In this document: positions 26,933-37,330 of the stretch, in pieces
How the letters are laid out: every line of letters begins with the position of its first letter
Numbering within the stretch: the stretch's first letter is position 1
Origin: an uncultured Pseudoruegeria sp.
Lineage (GTDB): Bacteria > Pseudomonadota > Alphaproteobacteria > Rhodobacterales > Rhodobacteraceae
Length of the DNA: 64,000 bases
Direction of reading: 5' to 3'
Assembly: GCA_947498155.1 (NCBI GenBank)
Contig: CANMJD010000001.1
Coordinates: 1,178,001 to 1,242,000 of the forward strand
Program-made: the position numbers and the translations under genes
The notes under the pieces: model-generated
Told to the model about the DNA's origin: nothing
The model's database searches: none
The model's input: only the letters and a program-made list of their open reading frames with translations

Positions 26933-28921
26933 TTACGGGGTCTCAGCGGTTTGCAGTTGAACAAGCAGGCTGCCATCTTCGACTTGGGCACCGGTCTGGG
27001 TGGTGATCTGTTCAATGACGCCGTCTCGTGGGGCCAGCAAGCTGTGCTCCATCTTCATCGCTTCCAGAATGATCAACGGATCACCTTTTTGAACCGATTG
27101 TCCAACCAAGGCGATCACATCCTTTACCACGCCGGGCATCGGGGCAAGAATAGCATCACTGCCCGCCCCATCCACCGCCCCGACATCCAAAGCATCCGGA
27201 ACGCTAAACCCAAAGGCCCCCTGAGCGGCAAATACCGTCACACGATCCTTTGACAGTGCCGTTCTACAAGTTTGATCCTGCCCGCCCTGTGATACATGCA
27301 TGCCGCCGTCGCTAGCGCGGGTTACGATGGCGGATTGCTCGTCAATCGTGACCCGCGTTGCGGTGGCGTCAAGCGACGTTAGCACTGCATCAAAGGCAAC
27401 TTCTCCATGGATAACCCGCTGATAAGCGCGCGGCACTTCCCAATTGCGAAACCCGCGCAGGTCTTGCCATGGCCCTTGATCCGGTTCAGCCTGAGCGACA
27501 ACAGCCGCAACGGCAACCGCGACAAAGGGCAGCGTGGGTGGGGCCACCAGCTCTGTCTCGTCACGGGCAATCAGGCCTGTATCAACCTGCCCTGCCGCAA
27601 ACCCGTCATGGCGGCAAAGCGCGCCCAGAAAGGCAAGATTCGTCGTCACACCCGAGAGTTCGGTTTGTGCTAAGGCCGCGCCCAACTGTTGCAGGGCAAT
27701 GGCGCGGGTCGGGCCATGGGTGATGATTTTGGCGATCATTGGATCATACCACGGCGATACCACATCCCCTGCACGCACCCCGCTATCAATACGCAGAGGC
27801 GCGTCGGCAAAGACGGCCCCGCTAGGAAATGCCAAATGATCGAGCGTGCCGGTAGCGGGCAAAAAGCCCTTGGTCGGATCTTCGGCATAGACGCGCGCCT
27901 CAAAAGCCCAACCCTTAATTGTAAGGTCGGACTGCTGAAACGGCAGCGCCTCTCCGGCGGCGACGCGCAATTGCAGGGCAACAATATCCAGCCCGGTAAT
28001 CGCTTCGGATACGGGGTGTTCAACCTGCAAACGGGTGTTCATTTCCATAAACCAGAACCCGTCGGCGCGCAGACCGTTTGAGCCGTCGACGATAAACTCC
28101 ACTGTGCCTGCCCCCTGATAGGCAATGGCTTTGGCGGCCTCGACCGCCGCTTGGCCCATGGCATTGCGGATTTCGGCTGTCATATCCGGCGCTGGGGCCT
28201 CTTCGATGACCTTTTGATGGCGGCGCTGCAAAGAACAGTCCCGTTCAAACAGATGCACCACATTGCCGTGGGTATCGCCAAACACCTGAATTTCGATATG
28301 GCGCGGCTGCTCGATGTATTTCTCGACCAAAACCGCAGGATCGCCGAAACTCGACTGCCCTTCGCGCTGCGCCCCCTGCAAGGCTGCAGCGAAATCTCCG
28401 GGGTGCTGCACAAGCCGCATGCCCTTCCCGCCGCCGCCCGCGCGGGCCTTGATCAGAACCGGATAACCGATCTCTGCGGCTTTATCGGCCAGAAAATCGG
28501 CGTCTTGATCCGCACCGTGATACCCCGGCACCACCGGCACGCCCGCTTTTTCCATCAAAACCTTTGCCGCATCCTTGAGCCCCATGGCGCGAATGGCATC
28601 GGCGGTGGGGCCGATAAACACCAGCCCTGCTGCCGTGACCGCATCAACAAAATCAGGATTTTCCGACAAAAACCCATAGCCCGGATGGATCGCTTGCGCG
28701 CCGGTGTTCAATGCCGCCTCCATGATTCGCTCCCCGCGCAAATAGCTTTCGGCAACCGCGGGTGGGCCGATATGAACCGCTTCATCCGCCATCTGAACAT
28801 GTTTGGCCCCGGCATCCGCTTCCGAATAGACGGCCACCGTTGCAATGCCCAACTTGCGGGCTGTGGTGATCACCCGACAGGCGATTTCACCGCGATTGGC
28901 GATCAGGATTTTTGAAAACAT
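26933..28921 (-). CDS. mccA: Methylcrotonyl-CoA carboxylase biotin-containing subunit
   Basis: A 662-residue acyl-CoA carboxylase alpha subunit. It starts MFSKILIANRGEIACRV, continues with the biotin carboxylase ATP-grasp domain (GGGGKGM loop, MEMNTRLQVEHPV), a linker, and ends in a biotinyl domain with EAMKMEH. Together with the beta subunit encoded just upstream it carboxylates 3-methylcrotonyl-CoA in leucine breakdown. Size and the isovaleryl-CoA dehydrogenase neighbour favour MCC over propionyl- or acetyl-CoA carboxylase. Confidence 0.92.
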   Translation of the reverse strand: MFSKILIANRGEIACRVITTARKLGIATVAVYSEADAGAKHVQMADEAVHIGPPAVAESYLRGERIMEAALNTGAQAIHPGYGFLSENPDFVDAVTAAGLVFIGPTADAIRAMGLKDAAKVLMEKAGVPVVPGYHGADQDADFLADKAAEIGYPVLIKARAGGGGKGMRLVQHPGDFAAALQGAQREGQSSFGDPAVLVEKYIEQPRHIEIQVFGDTHGNVVHLFERDCSLQRRHQKVIEEAPAPDMTAEIRNAMGQAAVEAAKAIAYQGAGTVEFIVDGSNGLRADGFWFMEMNTRLQVEHPVSEAITGLDIVALQLRVAAGEALPFQQSDLTIKGWAFEARVYAEDPTKGFLPATGTLDHLAFPSGAVFADAPLRIDSGVRAGDVVSPWYDPMIAKIITHGPTRAIALQQLGAALAQTELSGVTTNLAFLGALCRHDGFAAGQVDTGLIARDETELVAPPTLPFVAVAVAAVVAQAEPDQGPWQDLRGFRNWEVPRAYQRVIHGEVAFDAVLTSLDATATRVTIDEQSAIVTRASDGGMHVSQGGQDQTCRTALSKDRVTVFAAQGAFGFSVPDALDVGAVDGAGSDAILAPMPGVVKDVIALVGQSVQKGDPLIILEAMKMEHSLLAPRDGVIEQITTQTGAQVEDGSLLVQLQTAETP

Positions 28922-28975
28922 GACGCGCCTTCCTGACTGGGGGCTTTTGGGCGGAACTGGTTTTGCATCACTGGC

Positions 28976-30580
28976 TTACATCCTAAATAGGCCAAATCGA
29001 GTCGGCTCGATCGGGGCATTCAGGGCGGCACGCAGGGACAGGGCCAAAACATCGCGGGATTTGCGTGGATCAATAATACCATCATCCCACAGCCGTGCGG
29101 CAGCATAGAGCGGATGGCTTTGGCGTTCGAACATATCAATGGTGGGCTGCTTGAAGGCCGCCTCTTCCGCCGTACTCCAGCTTTGCCCCGCGCGTTCGAT
29201 GGCATCGCGTTTGACTGTCGCCAGCACCCCCGCCGCCTGTGCGCCCCCCATCACCGAGATGCGGGAATTGGGCCAAGTCCACAGGAACCGCGGCGCATAA
29301 GCGCGCCCGCACATCCCGTAATTCCCCGCCCCGAAAGAGCCCCCGACCAGCATGGTGATCTTGGGCACTTTGGTAGTGGCCACCGCCGTCACCAGCTTTG
29401 CGCCATCTTTGGCGATACCGCCGCTTTCGTATTTCTGCCCGACCATGAAACCGGTGATATTCTGCAGGAAAACCAACGGGATATTGCGCTGGGAACACAG
29501 CTCTACAAAATGTGCACCCTTGGTGGCGCTTTCGGAAAACAACACACCGTTATTGGCGATGATCCCCACCGGTATTCCCATTACATGGGCAAAACCACAG
29601 ACCAGCGTTGCCCCGTAGCGGGCTTTGAATTCATCAAAACGCGAGCCATCCACCAGCCGCGCGATCACTTCGCGGATATCATGGGGGGTCTTTAAATCTG
29701 CTGGCACCACGCCCAACAGCTCTGCCGGATCATAGGCCGGATCTTCGGGCGTGCGCAGATCAAGCTGGCTTGGGTGGGTGATATTCAGGTTGGAAACCGC
29801 TTGGCGCGCAAGGGCCAGCGCATGGGCATCGTCTTCGGCCAGATAATCCGCCACACCGGACAGGCGTGTGTGCACATCGCCACCGCCCAAATCCTCGGCA
29901 CTGACCACTTCGCCGGTGGCAGCTTTGACCAAAGGCGGACCGGCCAGAAAAATCGTGCCCTGTTCTTTGACAATAATGGTCACATCCGACATCGCCGGTA
30001 CATAGGCCCCGCCTGCCGTGCAAGACCCCATGACCACGGCGATCTGGGCGATGCCCTTGGCGCTCATGTTGGCTTGGTTAAAGAAAATCCGGCCAAAATG
30101 GTCCCTGTCGGGAAAGACTTCGTCCTGATTGGGCAGGTTGGCCCCGCCACTATCGACCAGATAGATACAGGGCAGGTTGTTTTCTTCGGCAATCTCTTGG
30201 GCCCGCAGGTGTTTTTTCACCGTCATCGGGTAATAGGTGCCGCCTTTGACCGTCGCATCATTGCAGATGATCATGACCTCACGGCCCTCGACCAGCCCAA
30301 TCCCTGCGATCACACCGGCACAGGGCGAGGCCCCGTCATAAAGCCCATGGGCCGCAAACTGGCCAACTTCCAGAAAGGGTGATCCGGGATCGAGCAGGCG
30401 TTCCACACGTTCGCGCGGTAGCATCTTGCCCCGCGCGATATGGCGCGCCCGCGCCCGTTCTCCGCCGCCAGCAGCCGCAAGCGCAGCGGCTTCAGCGACC
30501 TGTTGCAGGGCCTCAAGGTGGGCGGCCTCATTGGCCTTATACCCGTCTGATCCGGTCAATACCTGACTGCTGAGCTTCAT
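28976..30580 (-). CDS. mccB: Methylcrotonyl-CoA carboxylase carboxyltransferase subunit
   Basis: A 534-residue carboxyltransferase of the MCC beta type. It has the [12 protein letters not shown] and [11 protein letters not shown]-like segments in the N-half, and [16 protein letters not shown] with [11 protein letters not shown] in the C-half, which build the two oxyanion holes. The ATG at 30580 overlaps the TGA of the EcsC gene (ATGA), showing translational coupling. It partners the biotin subunit encoded 54 bases downstream. Confidence 0.93.
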   Translation of the reverse strand: MKLSSQVLTGSDGYKANEAAHLEALQQVAEAAALAAAGGGERARARHIARGKMLPRERVERLLDPGSPFLEVGQFAAHGLYDGASPCAGVIAGIGLVEGREVMIICNDATVKGGTYYPMTVKKHLRAQEIAEENNLPCIYLVDSGGANLPNQDEVFPDRDHFGRIFFNQANMSAKGIAQIAVVMGSCTAGGAYVPAMSDVTIIVKEQGTIFLAGPPLVKAATGEVVSAEDLGGGDVHTRLSGVADYLAEDDAHALALARQAVSNLNITHPSQLDLRTPEDPAYDPAELLGVVPADLKTPHDIREVIARLVDGSRFDEFKARYGATLVCGFAHVMGIPVGIIANNGVLFSESATKGAHFVELCSQRNIPLVFLQNITGFMVGQKYESGGIAKDGAKLVTAVATTKVPKITMLVGGSFGAGNYGMCGRAYAPRFLWTWPNSRISVMGGAQAAGVLATVKRDAIERAGQSWSTAEEAAFKQPTIDMFERQSHPLYAAARLWDDGIIDPRKSRDVLALSLRAALNAPIEPTRFGLFRM

Positions 30581-31380
30581 GTCGTGTCTCCGCTCAATAA
30601 CTGTCGCGCCATGAACCAACGTTGCCGATAGGCATAACGCGCCGCGCGGGCCACATCGGCCTGAAAGCTGGCATTGACCGTGGCCGCAACCACACCACCG
30701 ACCACCGGTACAATCTGCGCGGCTTTGCGTCCCGCCAAAGAAAGACCCAAGGCACGCGCCACCCGTTCCACCACTTTATCGGTTACCCATTCCCCGCCTT
30801 TGGACATGATCATCCGCCCCTCGGGTGAATTGAGGTGCCGCGCCAGTGCGTTCAGGTTGTCTAAGGTGTCACGCCGTTTATCCCCTGCTTGCACGGTTGC
30901 GGCTTCTAGAACCATCAGGCGGAACAGACGGTCCTCTTCACTGTTGCCGTCAAAACCATAGCTCACCCCTGTGGCGCGGACATTGCGCGCAGCCAGCGCC
31001 AAAGTGGCCGGAATATCCGCCGTCATGCCCGCCATGCCAAAAAAACCTGCCGCCCCGCCAGAGGCCGCATTCACGCCTTGCGCCCAGGCTTGCACTTTTA
31101 GCGCTGCATCATCGCAGGCCCGCAGGTCATTCACATCGTGATCCGTCAGCGATTTTGGCAGAGTCACCCCAACGGCGCGATCCGCCAGATCAAGCCCTGC
31201 GCGCACCGTAGAGGCCGGTATTGCTTTGTTAATCAATCCCCCCAAAGGGGCAGTGAGCTTTTCAGCGCCCTGCCCAAGCCGTGTGGCGCGGGCCTCTTCA
31301 TAGGCGCGTTGCTCCTCTAACACGCGGTTGATCGTATCGGTTACCGCATGAGCCGTATCACGAGGCGCGGGTTTGCTCAT
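30577..31380 (-). CDS. EcsC-family protein
   Basis: A 267-residue protein of the EcsC type, recognised by the small-residue-rich [31 protein letters not shown]-like core near 105-140 (key Gly/Ala and Pro pattern) and [29 protein letters not shown] towards the end. The family is named after a Bacillus ABC-transporter-linked gene and its biochemical role is unknown. It is coupled by ATGA overlaps on both sides, between isovaleryl-CoA dehydrogenase and MCC beta, which ties it to leucine breakdown by expression if not by function. Confidence 0.75.
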   Translation of the reverse strand: MSKPAPRDTAHAVTDTINRVLEEQRAYEEARATRLGQGAEKLTAPLGGLINKAIPASTVRAGLDLADRAVGVTLPKSLTDHDVNDLRACDDAALKVQAWAQGVNAASGGAAGFFGMAGMTADIPATLALAARNVRATGVSYGFDGNSEEDRLFRLMVLEAATVQAGDKRRDTLDNLNALARHLNSPEGRMIMSKGGEWVTDKVVERVARALGLSLAGRKAAQIVPVVGGVVAATVNASFQADVARAARYAYRQRWFMARQLLSGDTT

Positions 31381-32540
31381 TCCATAGCTCCCATCATTTC
31401 ACGCCCGATCAGCATCCGGCGGATTTCGCTGGTGCCCGCGCCGATCTCCATCAGTTTGGCATCGCGGAATAGCCGGCTGACCGTGCTGTCATTCATAAAG
31501 CCCGCCCCGCCCATGGCCTGCACCGCCTGATGAGCGACGTTCATGGCTTCCTCGGAGGCATAAAGCACACAGGCCGCTGCATCCTGCCGGGTCACCGCCC
31601 CGCGATCACAGGCCTTGGCCACCTCATAGGTATAGGCGCGGGCCGAGTTCATCTTGGTGTAGATGTCGGCGATTTTGCCCTGCATCAATTGAAACGAGCC
31701 GATGGGTTTGCCGAATTGCTTGCGCTCAGCCAGATAGGGCATGATTTCGTCCAAGGCAGCGGCCATAATGCCGGTGCCAATGCCCGATAGCACCACGCGT
31801 TCATAGTCCAGCCCGCTCATCAACACGGCCACACCGCGCCCCTCTTCGCCGAGAACGTTTTCAAAGGGGACTTGCACATCCTCAAACACCAGTTCAGCCG
31901 TGTTAGATCCCCGCATTCCCATTTTGTCAAAATGCTTTGAGGTGGAAAAACCCGCCATGTCCTTTTCGATCAGAAAAGCCGTCATTCCCTTGGAGCCAGC
32001 TTCAGGATCGGTTTTTGCATAGACCACCAGCGTGTCGGCGTCCGGCCCGTTGGTGATCCAGTATTTTGTGCCGTTCAACGTATAATAGCCGTTCTTTTTC
32101 TCAGCCCGCAGTTTCATGCCCACCACATCAGAGCCCGCGCCGGCTTCGCTCATCGCCAAGGCACCAACCTGCTGACCAGAGATCAATCCGGGCAGGTATT
32201 TTTCCTGCTGTGCAGGGCTGCCGTTCAGTTTGATCTGGTTCACACAAAGGTTGGAATGCGCCCCGTATGACAGCGCCACAGAGGCCGAGGCCCGGGCGAT
32301 TTCTTCGGTGGCGACCACATGGGCCAGATAGCTCATGCCTGCACCGCCCAAAGCCTCGGGAACGGTGATCCCCAGGAGGCCAAGCGATCCCATCTCTTGC
32401 CACAGGGGGGCGGGGAAACTGTTGCTGCTGTCGATGTCGGCGGCCATGGGTTTAACGCGTTCCTGCGCCCATCGGTGCACCATATCGCGCAGCGCGTTGA
32501 CCTCTTCGCCAAGATCAAAACTCATTGTTGCGGTAAACAT
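31377..32540 (-). CDS. ivd: Isovaleryl-CoA dehydrogenase
   Basis: A 387-residue FAD acyl-CoA dehydrogenase. The N-terminal helical part leads to [19 protein letters not shown] and [10 protein letters not shown], and the C-terminal part ends [23 protein letters not shown], all typical. The catalytic glutamate of isovaleryl-CoA dehydrogenases lies in helix G; the corresponding segment here is [11 protein letters not shown]. It converts isovaleryl-CoA to 3-methylcrotonyl-CoA, the substrate of the carboxylase encoded downstream. A good AGGAG precedes the ATG. Confidence 0.93.
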   Translation of the reverse strand: MFTATMSFDLGEEVNALRDMVHRWAQERVKPMAADIDSSNSFPAPLWQEMGSLGLLGITVPEALGGAGMSYLAHVVATEEIARASASVALSYGAHSNLCVNQIKLNGSPAQQEKYLPGLISGQQVGALAMSEAGAGSDVVGMKLRAEKKNGYYTLNGTKYWITNGPDADTLVVYAKTDPEAGSKGMTAFLIEKDMAGFSTSKHFDKMGMRGSNTAELVFEDVQVPFENVLGEEGRGVAVLMSGLDYERVVLSGIGTGIMAAALDEIMPYLAERKQFGKPIGSFQLMQGKIADIYTKMNSARAYTYEVAKACDRGAVTRQDAAACVLYASEEAMNVAHQAVQAMGGAGFMNDSTVSRLFRDAKLMEIGAGTSEIRRMLIGREMMGAME

Positions 32541-32571
32541 GCCGCTCCTCCCATTTGGTTCGGCACCGGCC

Positions 32572-32913
32572 CTAGGCCAGTGCTGCGATGTCGTCCTCTG
32601 GCGGATCTATCCCCAAATCCATCACCAGAATACCGTCGGCTCCGCCGATGCATTGTGCCACCAACCGGCTGCCAAGCGCTTTGTGGCGCGGGTCCTGCGC
32701 ATAGGCCTGCAAGGCCGCACTATCGGCAAAAGTTGCGATGAACCCCCACGGATAATCCGGCGACTTTCCCTCAAAGTCGTGGTTCGCCCCCGCCCGAAAG
32801 GACAGAAACCCTGACATATCTTCCTGCAAATTGGCCAGCCCGTCCAGTGTTTCTTGTAATTCCACCAGATCAGCATCCGCGTGGAGTTTCAAAAAGACGC
32901 AATGTTCTATCAT
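32572..32913 (-). CDS. Dabb (stress-responsive barrel) domain protein
   Basis: A 113-residue protein of the dimeric alpha/beta-barrel type: an N-terminal [10 protein letters not shown] strand, [19 protein letters not shown] in the middle and [19 protein letters not shown] towards the end, the last matching the Dabb F-x-D-x-x-A-L-x-x-Y-x-x-x-P-x-H pattern. These proteins often bind hydrophobic or acyl ligands; function unknown here. Its ATG overlaps the stop of the preceding SDR gene (TAATG), so it belongs to the leucine operon. Confidence 0.75.
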   Translation of the reverse strand: MIEHCVFLKLHADADLVELQETLDGLANLQEDMSGFLSFRAGANHDFEGKSPDYPWGFIATFADSAALQAYAQDPRHKALGSRLVAQCIGGADGILVMDLGIDPPEDDIAALA

Positions 32914-33680
32914 TATCGAGGTCCTAACCGTATGGCGCCATCCAAGCGGATCACCGATCCGTTCAGCATGTCGTTTTCACAAATCTGTTGAGCCAGCATG
33001 GCATATTCTATCGGGTCTGCCAGCCGGGCCGGGAAGGGCACCTGTTGGCCAAGGGATTGCTGTACCTCTTCGGGCAACCCCAAAAGCATCGGCGTTTTGA
33101 ACAGCCCCGGTGCAATCGCCATGACCCGAATGCCATCGCGGGCCAGATCACGGGCCATGGGCACAGTGAGGCCAATCACCCCAGCCTTAGAGGCCGCATA
33201 GGCCGCCTGCCCAATCTGCCCTTCATATCCGGCCACAGAGGCGGTCATGATGATCACTCCGCGCCCGCCATCCGCAGTGATGGGGTCGGCAACAGACATG
33301 CCCGCCGCGGCCTGAGACGCGGCAAAAAAGCTGCCGTTCAAGTTGACCGACAGGGTTGTGGCAAAAAGCGCCGGATCATGGGGTTGGCCCTTGCTTGCGG
33401 TCTTTTGGGCCGGAGCAATACCGGCGCAACAGATCAGGATACGTTCCTGACCGTGGGCGGATCGGGCCTTTTTAAAACCGGCTGTCAGGCTTTCGGGATC
33501 ACTAACATCCGCCGCACAGAAGACCCCGCCGATTTCATCGGCCACCGCCTGTCCTGCGTCAGCATCGCGATCAAAAATCGCCAGCTTCGCACCTAACCCG
33601 GCCAAATGCCGTGCGTTTGCCGCACCAAGACCCGAACCGCCGCCGGTAATAATAGCAGGTGTATCCGCCCCAATTCTCAT
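32913..33680 (-). CDS. SDR, type II 3-hydroxyacyl-CoA dehydrogenase-like
   Basis: A 255-residue short-chain dehydrogenase with TGGGSGLG at the cofactor site, a CAGIAPAQ segment in place of the usual NNAG, and catalytic YAASK. The overall pattern (VAGYEGQIGQAAYAASKAGV, GLFKTPMLLGLPEEV) resembles HSD17B10-type 3-hydroxyacyl-CoA/2-methyl-3-hydroxybutyryl-CoA dehydrogenases. The start at 33680 is chosen because GGAGGAATGATC precedes it at proper spacing. It is the first gene of the leucine/isovalerate operon, where it would act on a branched 3-hydroxyacyl-CoA. Confidence 0.82.
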   Translation of the reverse strand: MRIGADTPAIITGGGSGLGAANARHLAGLGAKLAIFDRDADAGQAVADEIGGVFCAADVSDPESLTAGFKKARSAHGQERILICCAGIAPAQKTASKGQPHDPALFATTLSVNLNGSFFAASQAAAGMSVADPITADGGRGVIIMTASVAGYEGQIGQAAYAASKAGVIGLTVPMARDLARDGIRVMAIAPGLFKTPMLLGLPEEVQQSLGQQVPFPARLADPIEYAMLAQQICENDMLNGSVIRLDGAIRLGPR

Positions 33681-33867
33681 GATCATTCCTCCCGCACGGA
33701 CCTGTCGCACCAAACAACGCCCCAGTCCCACCCAACAGTGCCAGAGACTACCTCTTTGGCAAGGACAATCGCGCTGGGAAGCGCGCCGTCAACGCGGGCT
33801 TGTTCGTTCCATTGTGCGGACAAGCCCGCGTAGCGGATCAAAAACAGCTGAAATCAGGGCAAAAGCA

Positions 33868-34989
33868 TCACTTGGCCGGGGGCGTAACGGGTACCAGCTC
33901 ATAGCCAAGATTTTCAGAAAGTCGCGCAACTTGCGCCGTCACCGCGTCTGCATCCGCCGCAGGCCAATCGCCCTGTTCAACGAACCCTGCCGCCGCCAAT
34001 GCCGCCCCCATTTCAGGGAAATCGGCTTGGGTATAGACTTCATTAAACTGCACCCGCTTTGCCTTTTTGGCCCAATAGGCCGCGCCGGTATCGATGATCA
34101 CCGGATCAATCTTGGCGAATTGGGACAACTGCCCGACGAAGTCCTTGTAAATCTCTCCCGGACGTCGGATCAGGATCGCGACTTTGGCCCCTTCCGGCAG
34201 CACAAACGCCGCCAGATGCAGAGCCGAATTATCGGTGGAGATGACCGTATCGGCACTGCGATAGGTCTCTAGCTGGGTTTTTAGATTGTGCTCTTGCGGG
34301 TGAAACACCTCATAGCCTTCGGCCTGCAGGTGGGCTTCGATTTCTATTTCCTGCAAAATCCGGCCGCGCTTGCTATAGAGTTTGCTGCGCGAGATGAAAA
34401 TCTTGCGCCCCGTGTCATGGGGCGCATCGGCTTTCAACCGGTTGCGCATAAAGGCGCGAAACTCCGGTGCGCCCAAAATCATTTCATGAACGCCAAAACC
34501 CTGCGGTGGCACGATCAGACGTTTGACACGGATCGGCGTGTTGCTGGCAAAGGCCCGCTGTGTGACATCCAAAGCCCGTAAAAGCGGGGTCAGCCCGTTC
34601 AACGCATTCTTCACCCAAGTCTTTTGCGCCTTGGGAATAAAATAAACGGAATCGATCTGGTATTCCGGATCATCCAAAGGCCAGAGCCGCCCCAAAGATT
34701 CGCACAAAGCATGGCCGAAATGGCCATAGCCAATCCCGCCGAACAAGACAGTTTCGTCAATCGTTTCGGCTATTTCATCTTCTGCGGGAAAGGCCGTGGG
34801 CAGCGTTGTCTCTCGTCCAACCGAGCGGTAACACACCGCCGTTTCACAAATCTTTCCATCCGGATAAAAAACCGCCGCAGGACGCGCAATGCCTTTGGCA
34901 TCTTCTTTGCCCCAAGGCACAATGACAGCGTTCTCGATGATTTCTACGCCCGGCTTCAACGCCGCTTGGGGATCAAAAACATGGCTCAC
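33868..34989 (-). CDS. GT61-like glycosyltransferase (DUF563)
   Basis: A 373-residue protein with the DUF563/GT61 pattern: KIFISRSKLYSKRGRILQE, then YEVFHPQEHNLKTQLETYRSADTVIS and DNSALHLAAFV, the usual nucleotide-sugar-binding end of this family. A GTG start at 34989 with AAAGGA upstream is preferred to the longer frame that overlaps the sulfatase gene. It is the last gene of the four-gene operon beginning at 39463. It could glycosylate a secreted protein or surface polysaccharide; the partner is unknown. Confidence 0.72.
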   Translation of the reverse strand: MSHVFDPQAALKPGVEIIENAVIVPWGKEDAKGIARPAAVFYPDGKICETAVCYRSVGRETTLPTAFPAEDEIAETIDETVLFGGIGYGHFGHALCESLGRLWPLDDPEYQIDSVYFIPKAQKTWVKNALNGLTPLLRALDVTQRAFASNTPIRVKRLIVPPQGFGVHEMILGAPEFRAFMRNRLKADAPHDTGRKIFISRSKLYSKRGRILQEIEIEAHLQAEGYEVFHPQEHNLKTQLETYRSADTVISTDNSALHLAAFVLPEGAKVAILIRRPGEIYKDFVGQLSQFAKIDPVIIDTGAAYWAKKAKRVQFNEVYTQADFPEMGAALAAAGFVEQGDWPAADADAVTAQVARLSENLGYELVPVTPPAK

Positions 34990-35038
34990 GTAACGGTCCT
35001 TTATATGAGGTCTGGCAGGCCGTATAAGGCCCCCGATA

Positions 35039-37330
35039 TTATTTTTTGATTGCCGCCGTGACGGCCTGTGGCTGATCAAATTCTTCAAATACGATGAAAG
35101 AGGTCGCGGCAGACAGGATCGTATCGCCCCCCCGCTGGTACACCTGTGGTCCCTCGGGCCAGCCCATCAACATCAGGCTGTCCTGTGGCTTGAAATTCTG
35201 CAGCCGCGTGATGCCCCCGAAGGCAATCTTAAGGGTGGTCGGGTCAACGCCAAGGGAGATCGTGTTTTCACCTGAACCGACAATAATCACGTCTTTACCG
35301 CTCACTGATGTGACTTGGTTTTTGCCCGGTCCGGTATAAATCCGCGAAGCCCCCGGCCCGTCGAAAATCCGATCATTGCCGTGGCCGCCCTTGATGATGT
35401 TTTTGCCGTTCTTGCCATAGATTTCATCATTGCCGGTGCCACCATCCAGATAGTCTTTGCCCTGCCCGCCGATCAAGACATCGTCTCCGGCACCCCCTTC
35501 AAAGTGATGTTCGGATTTCCCGCGTTTGGAGCGCGCGACCAGCCGGTCGTTGCCCGCGCCACCAAAGAACTGCGCGCCATCATATTTCGGACCATACATG
35601 ACGTCATCGCCATTTGAGCCGGTGACTTCGACCACCACCCGTTCGGAAGTCTCAAATTCAATCGGGCTGTCGGGATGGGCGGCAACGCGGATTTTCTTGC
35701 CGCCGCCGCCGATTTTTTCCTGTCGGGAAACCACTGTCGCAATGCGGATTTTTTCAACATTAGCAGGGGCTTGCAGCACATAATCATCGGGCCCGCCCAT
35801 GTACCAAAGGGTATCCTCGCCGCCGTCTCGATCCTCTTTGATCTTTTCGGCATCCTTGCCATAGGCCCAGTAATTATTGTCCGATACCCCACCGGCCAAC
35901 ACCACAGAGCCATCAACAGCCATCATCGCATTCACCCCTTTGGCGGGGTCCTCATAGCCGCGCAAATCAAGTCCCAGATCCAATGCCCCGCGCACCAGTT
36001 CATCGCGCAATTGATCAATAGGCGCGCTATCGATCAGATTCTCGGTTTCGCCGGGATCATGAACGACATCGTAGACATGCTCTTCACCGTTCGGATACCG
36101 GAAGTAGCGCAGATGCTCCAACCCCTTGACCGAAGGCCGCACCGATAGCGTACCGAATACGCAGGTGATCGGCGATTTGCTCTCATCAAAGCTTCCGAAA
36201 CTCTCATCTATCAGCGGCAGCAGGCTTTGCCCCGACACCCAATGGGCGCGCGGCGGCAGGCCGGCCAGATCCATGATGGTTTTGGGCAAATTATGCAGCG
36301 ACACCGGCAGAGTCACGGTGCGTCCTTTTTCCATACGGGGCGACCAAATCCCCAAAGGCACATGGGCGGCACTGTCCCATTGGCTCATTTTATGGAAACT
36401 GTCGTGGTTGCCCAGATTGAACCCGTTGTCAGACAGCAGAACCACCGTGGTATTCTCGGCAATCGCTGAGCTTGCCAAGGCATCCAGAAAGCGCCCAAGC
36501 TCATGGTCCATATGGCTACAGGCGGCGAAATAGCCGCGCACAATCTGCCGCCAGCCGTCTTCGCCCGCTTTTTCCGGTGTAAACTGACCATTGGCAATAT
36601 AGGCCGCCTCATACACCGCCATGCCAGTGGGGGGGCCGTGAAAATCGGCCTCTTCGGCAATATCGGGCCACTTAATCTGATCGGCGTCATACATCTGATA
36701 AAACCGGTCGGGACAGACCAGATCGTAATGCGGATGCTGAAAGCCGAGCTGGATCAAATGACGACGGTCGGTTGAAATGGTCTGTAAATGATCAATCGCA
36801 TTCTGCGCCACCATCCAGTCATACATGCGGTCATCCTGACTGCCGTCATCCTCGGGGTGGTTGATCCCTTTGATGCCGGGGCCCGTGTGCCAATATTCCT
36901 TATATTTTTTGCGATTGCCACGGGCTTGCGCCGGTACATCATGGTGAAAGAGCACCCGCCGGTATTCTTCCGGCATCGGTTTATAGGTGCCGTCGGTTTT
37001 ACCGGTGGTAAAGGTTTCAAAACCTGCACGGCGCAGATCATATTGCCAGCCTTCCGTGGGCGGCAAGGCATCGCGCCAGACGCGGTTCAAATCCACCAAT
37101 CCGGTGCGAAAGGGCGACAGCCCCGTGGTAAGCTCGGCCCGACATGGCGCACAAAGCGGCACCGTGGCATAGGCGTTTTGAAACCGTACCCCCTGCCCCA
37201 TGATCCGGTCCAGATTAGGGGTTTGTATGGTTACGCCAAAGGCGGTGCGCCATGTGAAAACATCGATCAGATCATCAATCCAAATCACCACGATATTGTC
37301 TAATTTGGTGGTCTCGCGGTCAAAGCCCAT
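35039..37330 (-). CDS. Sulfatase with C-terminal RTX repeats
   Basis: A 763-residue protein. Residues about 1-500 form a type I sulfatase: metal-binding VIWIDDL near 14-20, the formylglycine motif CAPCR in VPLCAPCRAELTTG near 60, SDNGFNLGNHD later. After a linker, residues about 610-720 carry RTX nonapeptides (GGAGNDRL, GGAGDDVLIGGQGKDYLDGG, GGHGNDRI). No signal peptide is seen, so export by type I secretion is inferred. This contrasts with most polysaccharide sulfatases, which use the Sec route. The ATG overlaps the previous stop by 11 bases. The substrate is unknown; a marine sulfated glycan is plausible. Confidence 0.85.
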   Translation of the reverse strand: MGFDRETTKLDNIVVIWIDDLIDVFTWRTAFGVTIQTPNLDRIMGQGVRFQNAYATVPLCAPCRAELTTGLSPFRTGLVDLNRVWRDALPPTEGWQYDLRRAGFETFTTGKTDGTYKPMPEEYRRVLFHHDVPAQARGNRKKYKEYWHTGPGIKGINHPEDDGSQDDRMYDWMVAQNAIDHLQTISTDRRHLIQLGFQHPHYDLVCPDRFYQMYDADQIKWPDIAEEADFHGPPTGMAVYEAAYIANGQFTPEKAGEDGWRQIVRGYFAACSHMDHELGRFLDALASSAIAENTTVVLLSDNGFNLGNHDSFHKMSQWDSAAHVPLGIWSPRMEKGRTVTLPVSLHNLPKTIMDLAGLPPRAHWVSGQSLLPLIDESFGSFDESKSPITCVFGTLSVRPSVKGLEHLRYFRYPNGEEHVYDVVHDPGETENLIDSAPIDQLRDELVRGALDLGLDLRGYEDPAKGVNAMMAVDGSVVLAGGVSDNNYWAYGKDAEKIKEDRDGGEDTLWYMGGPDDYVLQAPANVEKIRIATVVSRQEKIGGGGKKIRVAAHPDSPIEFETSERVVVEVTGSNGDDVMYGPKYDGAQFFGGAGNDRLVARSKRGKSEHHFEGGAGDDVLIGGQGKDYLDGGTGNDEIYGKNGKNIIKGGHGNDRIFDGPGASRIYTGPGKNQVTSVSGKDVIIVGSGENTISLGVDPTTLKIAFGGITRLQNFKPQDSLMLMGWPEGPQVYQRGGDTILSAATSFIVFEEFDQPQAVTAAIKK

